DNA from: VFMC01 sp040380855
GTDB lineage: Bacteria > Actinomycetota > Acidimicrobiia > Acidimicrobiales > Ilumatobacteraceae
Direction of reading: 5' to 3'
Assembly: GCA_040380855.1 (NCBI GenBank)
Contig: JBEIIG010000092.1
Coordinates: 1 to 12,675, forward strand
DNA length: 12,675 nt
In this document: in pieces, positions 1-6,798 of the stretch
Position numbering within the stretch: the first letter of the stretch is position 1
Layout: the number at the start of each line of letters is the position of its first letter
The notes under the pieces: model-generated
The model's input: the letters and a program-made list of their open reading frames with translations, nothing else
What the model was told of the DNA's origin: nothing
Database searches by the model: none
Program-made: the position numbers and the translations under genes

Positions 1-2011
1 CGCCCACCAGCAGCGGTAGCAGCGACATGCCCACGATCGGCACGTGCACGGCGATGATGTAGGCCATCGCCTTGCGCAGGTTGTCGAAGATGCCGCGCCC
101 CTGACGGATGCCTCCGACGATGGAGCCGAAGTCGTCGTCGGTGATCACCAGCGCCGCCGACTCGCGAGCCACATCGGTGCCGCGGGCACCCATGGCAATG
201 CCGATGTCGGCCGCCCGCAGTGCCGGCGCGTCATTCACCCCGTCGCCCGTCATGCCGACGATCTCGCCGTTCGCCTGCAACGCACGGATGAGCCGCAACT
301 TCTGCTCGGGCACCATGCGGGCGAACACCCCGACGGTGCGGATGCGGCGAGCCAACTCGTCGTCGTCCATCGCCTTCAACTCGGGGCCCGTGATGCAGCC
401 ACCGGCGTGGTCGAGGCCGATCTCGCGGGCGATCGCCAGCGCCGTGCCCGGATAGTCGCCGGTGATCATCACCGTGCGCACACCCGCCCGGGCGCACTCG
501 GCCACCGCCTCGGGCACACCGGGGCGCACCGGGTCGTGCAGGCCGGTGAGCCCGAGGAACTCGAACTCGAAGTCGTGCTGCTCGGTGGGTAGCTGCTGCC
601 CTGCATCGAACTGGGCTCGGGCCACGGCCAGCACCCGCTGTCCGTCGGCCGTCGCCGCCTCCACCTCGGCCAGCAGCGCAGCCAGTCGGCCGGGATCGAG
701 ATGGCACAGGTCGGCGATCGCCTCGGGTGCTCCCTTGGCCGCAACCACGAACCGACTGCTGTCGGGCGAGCGCCACACGTGCGACAGAGCGAGCAGGTGC
801 TCCGACAGCGGGTACTCGCGCACCAGTTGCCAGTCGACGTGCAGGTGCTCGGTGCCGGTGAGGGAGCGGTCGCCCAGCACCCGGAAGGCTTTGTCCATCG
901 GGTCGAACGGATCGACCGGCGAGGCGAGCACGGCGAACTCGGCGATGGTGTGGAACGCCTCGGGCAGCGGTTCGTCGCCCAGCACGTGCGACGCCCCGTC
1001 GACCACCAGTTCGCGCACCGTCATCGAGTTCAGGGTGAGCGTGCCGGTCTTGTCGACACAGATGACCGTCGCTGCGCCGAGCGCCTCGATGACCGGTGCC
1101 CGGCGGGTGAGCACATGCCGCTGCGACATGCGCCAGGCACCCAACGCCAGGAACACGGTGAGCACCACGGGGAACTCCTCGGGCAGCATCGACATCGCAG
1201 TGGCGATACCGGCCAGAAAACCCTCGAGCCAACTGCCGCGTGACAGGCCGTACACCACCACCACCAACGCTGCACCGGTCAGGCCGACCGCCGCCACCAC
1301 CCGCACGAGGCGATCGATCTCGTGCTGCAACGGGGTGCGCTCGGTCTCGATGGTGCGCAATGCCGTGCCGATGCGACCCAACTCGGTGCTGGCCCCCGTG
1401 GCCTGCACCACGGCGATGCCGTGGCCCTTCACCACGAGCGTGCCCGAGAACAGCCACGGGGTCGCGTCGCCGCCGGGCGGACCCATGGCCGGCGCTGTGC
1501 CCAGCCCATTCGGATGCGGCGCCTTGCGCACCGGCACCGCCTCGCCCGTGAGCGCCGACTCGTCGACGCTGATGTTGGCGCTCTCGGCCAGCACAGCATC
1601 GGCAGGCACGCGATCGCCCTCGGCCAGCAGCAGCACATCGCCGCGCACGACGTCGCGGCCGGCGATGCGCTGCTGTTGGCCGTCGCGCACCACCAATGCC
1701 CGCGGCGACGACAGGTCGCGCAGCGCGGCGAGGGCGTTCTCGGTCTTGTGCTCCTGATAGATCGAAATGCCGATCACCACCAGCACGAACGACAGCAGGA
1801 TCGCCCCGTCGAGCGGTTCCGACAGCAGGAAGTTCACCGACCCGGCACCGAGCAGCAACAACAGCATCGGCTGGCGCAGCACATCGATCGCCTGGCGCAG
1901 CAGATTGCGAGGGGCCGCGGTCGGCAGTTCGTTCACGCCCTCGGTGGCCAGGCGGCGCGCCGCCTCGGCCGACGACAGACCCTCGGCGAGCGCCACCCCG
2001 GTGTCGCTCAC
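1..2011 (-). CDS. P-type cation-transporting ATPase (partial, C-terminus outside window)
   Basis: ATP-driven cation pump of the inner membrane, closest in layout to the calcium-type P2 ATPases. The first 670 residues are present, and the C-terminal membrane helices lie beyond the left edge. An N-terminal cation-ATPase domain is followed by paired membrane helices at about 50-90. The actuator loop reads TGEA at 155-158 (TGES is usual; the catalytic Glu is kept). The M4 motif reads PEEFP at 277-281, where calcium pumps have PEGLP. The phosphorylation site is DKTGTLT, with Asp320. The hinge motif TGDGVNDAP is at 588-596. The GTG start at 2011 overlaps the stop of the upstream MFS gene by 4 bp (GTGA), so the two are probably translationally coupled. 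The reading frame was confirmed through all motifs; a longer open frame on the same strand is a shadow. No heavy-metal CPC motif is seen in M4. The transported ion cannot be named from this sequence. Confidence 0.93.
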   Translation of the reverse strand, partial: MSDTGVALAEGLSSAEAARRLATEGVNELPTAAPRNLLRQAIDVLRQPMLLLLLGAGSVNFLLSEPLDGAILLSFVLVVIGISIYQEHKTENALAALRDLSSPRALVVRDGQQQRIAGRDVVRGDVLLLAEGDRVPADAVLAESANISVDESALTGEAVPVRKAPHPNGLGTAPAMGPPGGDATPWLFSGTLVVKGHGIAVVQATGASTELGRIGTALRTIETERTPLQHEIDRLVRVVAAVGLTGAALVVVVYGLSRGSWLEGFLAGIATAMSMLPEEFPVVLTVFLALGAWRMSQRHVLTRRAPVIEALGAATVICVDKTGTLTLNSMTVRELVVDGASHVLGDEPLPEAFHTIAEFAVLASPVDPFDPMDKAFRVLGDRSLTGTEHLHVDWQLVREYPLSEHLLALSHVWRSPDSSRFVVAAKGAPEAIADLCHLDPGRLAALLAEVEAATADGQRVLAVARAQFDAGQQLPTEQHDFEFEFLGLTGLHDPVRPGVPEAVAECARAGVRTVMITGDYPGTALAIAREIGLDHAGGCITGPELKAMDDDELARRIRTVGVFARMVPEQKLRLIRALQANGEIVGMTGDGVNDAPALRAADIGIAMGARGTDVARESAALVITDDDFGSIVGGIRQGRGIFDNLRKAMAYIIAVHVPIVGMSLLPLLVG

Positions 2012-3243
2012 ACGCTGGCCCACCGAGTCGCCTGCCGGCCGCGCAGCCCCACCATTGCCGCTGCCGCCACCAGTGCCGCACCGCCGCTCACCACCAACGG
2101 CACCACACCCTTACCCGGCCCCGCTGTCCACAGCAATCCGGCCCACAGGCCGGCCAGCAGCACCGCACCGCTCATCAGCCCCTGGTACACACCCTGCGCC
2201 CGGCCGATGTGCTGCGCCGGAACCAACGACGCGATCCACGCCTTGCCCACGCCGTCGGTGAACGCAGGGAACAGCCCGTACACGGCGGCCAGCACGAACA
2301 CCGCGGCACCGCCGTGCACGAGGCCGAGGCCGAGATAGCCCACACCGAACGCCACCAACCCGGTGGCGTACACCAGCGGCCGCGGCCACCGATCGGCCAG
2401 CACCCCGGCCGGGTACGACCCGAGGGTGTACACGGTGTTGAACAGCACGTAGGCCAGCACCACCTCGGTGGTGTCGAAGCCCAGGTCCATCACCCGCAGC
2501 AACAGCAACGCGTCGGAGAAGTTGACGACAGCGATGGCCACGAGCACCCCGGTGACCAACCAGAACCGGCGCGGCAGCGGTGACGGTGACATGGCCTCGT
2601 CGACCTGCTGCGCGGCGGGGGTGGGCGGCTCGGCCGCGGCTCGAGCCCGGGCCGGCTCGCGCACCAGCAGCACCAGCAGTGCCGACACCACCGCGGGCAC
2701 CACCGCCCACCACAGCGCCGCATGCACGTCGTTGTCCATCGCCCACAGCGCCCACAGGCCGAGCAACGGGCCCACCACCGCACCGGCGCTGTCGCCCGCC
2801 CGATGGAACCCGAACGCCCGGCCGCGGGCCTCAGCGGGAACCGACGCCGCGATCAGTGCGTCGCGCGGCGCCGAGCGCATTCCCTTGCCGAAGCGGTCGA
2901 CCACGCGGCCGAGCAGCACCACGGGCCACACCGTCGCCGCCGCCACCAGCGCCTTGCCCACTGCGGCGAGGCCGTAGCCGGCACCGATGAACGGGCGCCG
3001 TCCGCGACGGTCGGACCAGCGCCCCGACACGTATTTCGTCACCCCGGCCGTCGCCTCGGCCACGCCCTCGATCACGCCCAGCACCACCGGCGGTGCGGCC
3101 AGCACGCCGGTGAGCAACAGCGGCAACAGCGGATACAGGAACTCGCTCGCCATGTCCTGGGTGAACGAGACCAGGGTGAGCACGATCAGGTTGCGGGTGA
3201 GCCACGACCGGGCTCTGTCGCGGTCGGCGCTGGTCGAGGTCAC
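2008..3243 (-). CDS. MFS transporter
   Basis: Major facilitator superfamily carrier of 411 residues, about the usual length for a 12-helix member. Hydrophobic helices run through the whole protein. The loop between helices 2 and 3 carries the MFS signature as GRWSDRRGRR at about residues 74-83. A long Ala/Pro/Arg-rich cytoplasmic loop separates the two six-helix halves (REPARARAAAEPPTPAAQQ). The frame stays open up to 3306, but a start there would run into the divergent dioxygenase gene. The GTG at 3243, directly before TSTSADRDRARSW, is therefore preferred; no strong ribosome binding site decides it. The gene overlaps the downstream ATPase start by 4 bp, implying one transcript and possibly a shared role in ion or drug handling, which is inference. 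The substrate is not identifiable. Confidence 0.9.
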   Translation of the reverse strand: MTSTSADRDRARSWLTRNLIVLTLVSFTQDMASEFLYPLLPLLLTGVLAAPPVVLGVIEGVAEATAGVTKYVSGRWSDRRGRRPFIGAGYGLAAVGKALVAAATVWPVVLLGRVVDRFGKGMRSAPRDALIAASVPAEARGRAFGFHRAGDSAGAVVGPLLGLWALWAMDNDVHAALWWAVVPAVVSALLVLLVREPARARAAAEPPTPAAQQVDEAMSPSPLPRRFWLVTGVLVAIAVVNFSDALLLLRVMDLGFDTTEVVLAYVLFNTVYTLGSYPAGVLADRWPRPLVYATGLVAFGVGYLGLGLVHGGAAVFVLAAVYGLFPAFTDGVGKAWIASLVPAQHIGRAQGVYQGLMSGAVLLAGLWAGLLWTAGPGKGVVPLVVSGGAALVAAAAMVGLRGRQATRWASV

Positions 3244-3293
3244 ATGCCCATTCTGTGCACCCCGAGCACCGTGCGCCAGGGCACACTGGGCCC

Positions 3294-4067
3294 ATGGCAA
3301 CGACACCAGCGGTGTTCATCGGGCACGGCAGCCCGATGAACACCCTCGAGCACAACCGCTACACCGAGGCCTGGCACCAGTTCGGCCGCTCGATCGCCAC
3401 GCCTCGCGCCATCCTCGCCATCTCGGCGCACTGGTACATCAACGCGGCCGCCGTCACCGCCATGGCCCACCCGAAGACCATCCACGACTTCTTCGGTTTC
3501 CCACCCGAGCTGTTCGCCTTCCAGTACCCGGCACCCGGCGACCCAGCGCTCGCCGAGCGAATCGTCGATCTCGTGAAGCCCACCTGGGTGGGGCTCGACA
3601 TCGACAGTTGGGGTCTCGATCACGGCACCTGGTCGGTGCTCGCGCACATGTTCCCCGCGGCCGACATCCCGGTGGTGCAACTGTCGATCGATGCCACCAA
3701 GTCGATAGCCGACCACGTCGCTCTCGGTGCCGCACTGGCGCCGCTGCGCGAACAAGGCGTGCTCGTCGTGGCCAGCGGCAACGTGGTGCACAACCTCGGC
3801 CGCATCGACTGGACACAGCCCGAAGGCGGATTCGAGTGGACCCAGGCGTTCGATGCCGAGGCCCGCACCCTGCTGCACGACCGCCCGGGCGACATCGGCG
3901 AGCTCGCGGCCAGCCCGCACTGGCACCTCGCCGTGCCGACGCCCGACCACTTTCTACCGGTGCTCTACATCGCCGGCCTCGCCCAGGCAGCAGGTGTGCC
4001 CGCCGAGGTGCTGATGGGCGGCTACGCGTACGGCGGCCTGTCGATGACGTCGTACATCGTCCGCTGA
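3294..4067 (+). CDS. ygiD: 4,5-DOPA extradiol dioxygenase family protein (LigB superfamily, YgiD-like)
   Basis: Non-haem metal-dependent ring-cleaving dioxygenase of the DODA/YgiD branch of the class III extradiol (LigB) family. Family members open catechols such as L-DOPA at the 4,5 bond in the cytosol. The protein is 257 residues, close to YgiD. The hallmark FIGHGSPMN opens the protein (His11), followed by SAHWY (His46), HDFFGFP (64-70), DHGTWSVL (His110), SGNVVHNL (His166) and TPDHFLPVLY (His219). By family knowledge, the His residues in the first, second and last of these motifs form the metal site. The ATG at 3294 begins MATTPAVFIGHG and fits the family start; an in-frame extension to 3255 is open but unlikely. 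It is divergent from the MFS gene across 50 bp, and its stop abuts the stop of the possible small ORF on the other strand. The physiological substrate in this organism is unknown. Confidence 0.93.
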   Translation: MATTPAVFIGHGSPMNTLEHNRYTEAWHQFGRSIATPRAILAISAHWYINAAAVTAMAHPKTIHDFFGFPPELFAFQYPAPGDPALAERIVDLVKPTWVGLDIDSWGLDHGTWSVLAHMFPAADIPVVQLSIDATKSIADHVALGAALAPLREQGVLVVASGNVVHNLGRIDWTQPEGGFEWTQAFDAEARTLLHDRPGDIGELAASPHWHLAVPTPDHFLPVLYIAGLAQAAGVPAEVLMGGYAYGGLSMTSYIVR

Positions 4068-4283
4068 TCAGGTAGCCGATCGACAGCGACCCCCGGCCGA
4101 CACCTGGCAGGAAGGCGCCGAGCCGGTGCACGACCCGGCATCGCCGAGACCCAGCGGCTCGAGCACCCGGTGGCGCGGCAGCATCCGTGCCACGTCGGCC
4201 ACCAACGCGCCGAGGCCGATGCGGGCGAGCACCTCCTGCCGATCGGGTATGGCAGGACGACTGGAACAGGAACTGCTGTGCAT
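4068..4283 (-). CDS. Possible small cysteine-containing protein, unknown function
   Basis: A 71-residue open frame that I do not recognise. From about residue 14 onward it reads like a real protein: RQEVLARIGLGALVADVAR forms a plausible amphipathic helix, then LEPLGLGDAG, then a Gly/Ser-rich tail with Cys at 52, 59 and 67 (one more Cys at 6). Third positions in this part are mostly G or C. The frame stays open to 4376, but the upstream part is Pro/Ser/Cys-rich and not protein-like. The ATG at 4283 has GAGG nine bases before it. The TGA stop abuts the ygiD stop tail to tail (tgatca). The plus strand shares the same wobble positions, so codon bias alone does not prove coding. It could also be the remnant of a longer gene, because another minus frame upstream (about 4275-4370) also looks partly protein-like. 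Confidence 0.35.
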   Translation of the reverse strand: MHSSSCSSRPAIPDRQEVLARIGLGALVADVARMLPRHRVLEPLGLGDAGSCTGSAPSCQVSAGGRCRSAT

Positions 4284-4327
4284 GGGCGGCATCCTCGACC
4301 GGCACGGTGTGGACACCCATGGAACCG

Positions 4328-4345
4328 GGTGAGAACTCGGTGAGA
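4328..4345. repeat. Two GGTGAGA direct repeats with 11-bp period
   Basis: GGTGAGA occurs at 4328-4334 and again at 4339-4345, one helical turn apart. On the opposite strand the units read TCTCACC. OmpR/PhoB-type response regulators bind direct repeats with this spacing, and the actinobacterial PHO-box unit (GTTCACC) is similar but not identical. A regulatory role is inference; the units are short enough to arise by chance. Confidence 0.3.
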
Positions 4346-4361
4346 GCCGGTCGGCCGGGTG

Positions 4362-4381
4362 CCGACATGGCAACATGTCGG
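4362..4381 (+). promoter_or_regulatory. Perfect 8-bp inverted repeat with GCAA loop (operator or 5'-UTR hairpin)
   Basis: The arms CCGACATG and CATGTCGG are exact reverse complements around GCAA, about 50 bp before the glucosidase start. As DNA this resembles a 20-bp operator. As plus-strand RNA it would be an 8-bp stem closed by a GNRA-type tetraloop, while the minus-strand transcript would carry UUGC instead. There is no U-run after it, so an intrinsic terminator is unlikely. The structure is seen directly; its role is inferred. Confidence 0.6.
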
Positions 4382-4432
4382 TTCAGCGCCACACCGCCGA
4401 TGCCGCCCGACGCGGCCAGAAAGACCGTCGCC

Positions 4433-6151
4433 ATGACCGACGCTCCGACCGACGCCAGCACAGGCACCAGCACCGGCAGCAGCGCCGGCACCGGCCACCC
4501 CTGGTGGCAGGACGCCGTCGTCTACCAGATCTACCCTCGCTCGTTCAGTGATTCGAACGGCGACGGGATCGGCGATCTGCGCGGCATCATCGACCGACTC
4601 GACCACCTGCAGGAGTTGGGTGTCGACACCGTGTGGCTCAGCCCCCACTTCGACAGCCCCAACGCCGACAACGGCTACGACGTGCGCGACTACCGCGCCG
4701 TGATGGCCGAGTTCGGCACGATGGCCGATTTCGACGAGATGCTCGCCGCGATGCAGGCCCGCGGTATCCGCCTGGTGATCGACCTCGTGGTGAACCACTC
4801 GAGCGACGAGCACGAATGGTTCGTGCAGAGCCGATCGAGCCGCGACAACCCCTACCGCGACTACTACGTGTGGCGCGACGGGCGCGACGGCGGGCCGCCG
4901 AACAACTACCCGTCGTTCTTCAGCGGCTCGGCCTGGGAGCACGACGAACAGACCGATCAGTGGTACCTCCACTACTTCGCGGTGAAGCAGCCCGACCTGA
5001 ACTGGGAGAACCCGACGGTCCGCACCGAGGTGTACGACCTGATGCGCTTCTGGCTCGACAAGGGCGTCGCCGGGTTCCGGATGGACGTCATCCCCTTCAT
5101 CTCCAAGCAACCCGGCCTGCCCGACCTGGTGGGCGACCAGCGCGCCAACCCGCAGTTCGTCTACGCCAACGGACCGCGCGTGCACGAGTTCCTGCACGAG
5201 ATGCACGAACAGGTCCTCGCCCCCTACGACGCCGTGTCGGTGGGTGAGGCGTTCGGCGTGAGCGCCGACGACACCCACCTGTTCGTCGACTCGCGTCGCG
5301 GCCAACTGAGCATGCTGTTCCAGTTCGACATCGTGCGCATGGACCGCGACCACTGGCGCCGCCTGCCCTGGACCGTGCCGCAGTTGAAGGCGCTCTACAC
5401 CCGCATCGACGCATCGAGCGGCCCGCACGGATGGAACACCAGCTTCCTCGGCAACCACGACAGCGCGCGTCCGGTGTCGCGTTTCGGCGACGACAGCCCC
5501 GAGCACCGTGAGGCCTCGGCCAAGGCGCTCGCCACGATCACCCTCACCCAGCGGGGCACGCCGTTCGTCTACCAGGGCGACGAGCTGGGCATGACCAACT
5601 TCCCGTTCGAGCGCGTCGAGCAGTTCGACGACATCGAGGTGAAGGGCCTGTGGAAGCACCTCGTCGAGCCGGGCAAGGTGTCGGCCGACGAACTGCTGGC
5701 CAACCTGCGTCACACCGGTCGCGACCACGCCCGCACGCCGATGCAGTGGAGTACGGCGCCGAACGCCGGCTTCACCACCGGCTCGCCCTGGCTGGCGGTG
5801 AACCCGAACCACGACATCATCAACGCCGACGCGCAACGTGCCGACCCCCATTCGGTGTTCCATCACCACCGCCGCCTCATCGCGCTGCGCCGCAGCGAAC
5901 CCGCCCTGGTGCGCGGCACCTTCACCGACATCGACCCGGCGCACCCCCAGGTGTTCGCCTACACGCGAACGCTCGCCGACCGACGGTTGCTCGTGGTGGT
6001 CAACTTCGCCAGCACACCGTGCGACTACCCACTGCCCGATGGCCTGGCGGTGGGCGACTGTCTGCTGCACAACGATCGCGGTACCCCGGCCGACCCCGGC
6101 TCCACCGTGCTCGCCCTGGCCCCGTGGCAGGCCACCATCCACGCCCTCTGA
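4433..6151 (+). CDS. GH13 alpha-glucosidase / oligo-1,6-glucosidase
   Basis: Cytosolic glycoside hydrolase family 13 enzyme that releases glucose from the non-reducing end of small alpha-glucosides; 572 residues, usual for the family. After a Ser/Thr/Gly/Ala-rich tail of about 21 residues, the barrel begins at HPWWQDAVVYQIYPRSF. A metal-binding loop NGDGIGD sits at 42-48. The four conserved regions are DLVVNH (117-122), GFRMDV (nucleophile Asp218), GEAFG (acid/base Glu272) and NHD (341-343). The residue after the nucleophile is Val. In yeast isomaltase and bacterial oligo-1,6-glucosidases Val at this place goes with alpha-1,6 activity, while Ala or Thr goes with alpha-1,4-only enzymes; alpha-1,6 activity here is inference. 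The ATG at 4433 gives the family-like N-terminus; upstream in-frame codons look non-coding. No signal peptide is visible. No sugar transporter or regulator gene lies beside it. Confidence 0.95.
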   Translation: MTDAPTDASTGTSTGSSAGTGHPWWQDAVVYQIYPRSFSDSNGDGIGDLRGIIDRLDHLQELGVDTVWLSPHFDSPNADNGYDVRDYRAVMAEFGTMADFDEMLAAMQARGIRLVIDLVVNHSSDEHEWFVQSRSSRDNPYRDYYVWRDGRDGGPPNNYPSFFSGSAWEHDEQTDQWYLHYFAVKQPDLNWENPTVRTEVYDLMRFWLDKGVAGFRMDVIPFISKQPGLPDLVGDQRANPQFVYANGPRVHEFLHEMHEQVLAPYDAVSVGEAFGVSADDTHLFVDSRRGQLSMLFQFDIVRMDRDHWRRLPWTVPQLKALYTRIDASSGPHGWNTSFLGNHDSARPVSRFGDDSPEHREASAKALATITLTQRGTPFVYQGDELGMTNFPFERVEQFDDIEVKGLWKHLVEPGKVSADELLANLRHTGRDHARTPMQWSTAPNAGFTTGSPWLAVNPNHDIINADAQRADPHSVFHHHRRLIALRRSEPALVRGTFTDIDPAHPQVFAYTRTLADRRLLVVVNFASTPCDYPLPDGLAVGDCLLHNDRGTPADPGSTVLALAPWQATIHAL

Positions 6152-6173
6152 GGCGCGAACGGACGGCGAGGGC

Positions 6174-6785
6174 TCAGCCGCTCGCCCAGCCCTGCATCTG
6201 CATCCACAGTCGATCGACCCGTTCGGTGAGCGTTGCCACATCGGCGTCGTTGGCCACCACGGCATCGGCCACAGCGCGCCGCTGGGCATCGGTGGCCTGC
6301 GCGGCGATGCGCGCCCGCACGTCGTCGGCACGCATCCCGCGGGCGACGGCCCGATCGACGCGCAGCGCCTCGGGTGCTTCCACCACCACGACCCGGCTGT
6401 AGGAGTGGGCGGGGTCGATCCGGCCGAGCGTGCTCTCGACGAGGATCGCCATGTCGAGCACCACGATCGACCCTGCGGGCAGTGCGTCGATCCGTTCCAC
6501 CAGCTCGGCGTTGATGGCCGGGTGGCTGATGGCAGTGAGCCGAGCCAGCGCGGCGGGATCGCCGAACACGGCACCGGCCAGCGCCGCCCGGTCGACATGT
6601 CCGTCGGCGTCGGCCACACCGGGGCCGAACTCGGCCAGCACCGCGGCCTCGGCCCGCCCACCCGGAGCGATCACCAGGCGACCGAGCGCATCGACGTCGA
6701 TCACCTCCGCCCCGTGCTGGGCGAGCAGGCCGGCGACCGTGGACTTCCCCGACCCGATACCACCCGTGAGACCGACGATCAGCAT
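6174..6785 (-). CDS. coaE: Dephospho-CoA kinase
   Basis: Last step of coenzyme A synthesis: ATP-dependent phosphorylation of the 3'-hydroxyl of dephospho-CoA ribose in the cytosol. The 203 residues match the stand-alone form of the family, without the extra C-terminal domain found in some actinobacteria. The P-loop GGIGSGKS is at 8-15, the substrate-site motif DVDALGR at 30-36, and the family HPxI segment appears as SHPAI. The hydrophobic strand usually ending in PLLFE reads MAILVE here. The ATG at 6785 lies only 13 bp after the stop of the upstream PanB-family gene, so the two probably share a transcript. Its 3' end faces the glucosidase stop across 22 bp with no visible terminator. Confidence 0.96.
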   Translation of the reverse strand: MLIVGLTGGIGSGKSTVAGLLAQHGAEVIDVDALGRLVIAPGGRAEAAVLAEFGPGVADADGHVDRAALAGAVFGDPAALARLTAISHPAINAELVERIDALPAGSIVVLDMAILVESTLGRIDPAHSYSRVVVVEAPEALRVDRAVARGMRADDVRARIAAQATDAQRRAVADAVVANDADVATLTERVDRLWMQMQGWASG

Positions 6786-6798
6786 GCGGCGCCGGCGA

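Larger units (their letters stand above)
4284..4432. other. Non-coding leader upstream of the glucosidase gene
   Basis: Together with the possible small ORF, this forms a 365-bp gap between ygiD and the alpha-glucosidase gene. Third-position bias drops here in every frame I checked by eye, unlike the flanking genes. The stretch holds two GGTGAGA copies 11 bp apart and a perfect inverted repeat, so it is best read as a promoter and 5' leader. No clear -35/-10 pair was identified. Confidence 0.5.

Noticed and set aside
231..2081. 616-residue minus-strand open frame
   Set aside because: Arg/Gly/Ala-rich shadow. The P-type ATPase motifs DKTGTLT and TGDGVNDAP lie in another minus frame that starts at 2011.
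4126..4332. Plus-strand frame of 68 codons in the ygiD-glucosidase gap
   Set aside because: Ser/Arg/Thr/Pro-rich for most of its length, as in shadow frames; it shares wobble positions with the more protein-like minus frame. Its last 27 residues look more plausible, but alone they are too short to support.
4022..6661. 879-residue minus-strand open frame
   Set aside because: Antisense shadow of the glucosidase gene running into coaE; the composition is Val/His/Arg/Gly-rich without any domain, as is common opposite GC-rich genes.
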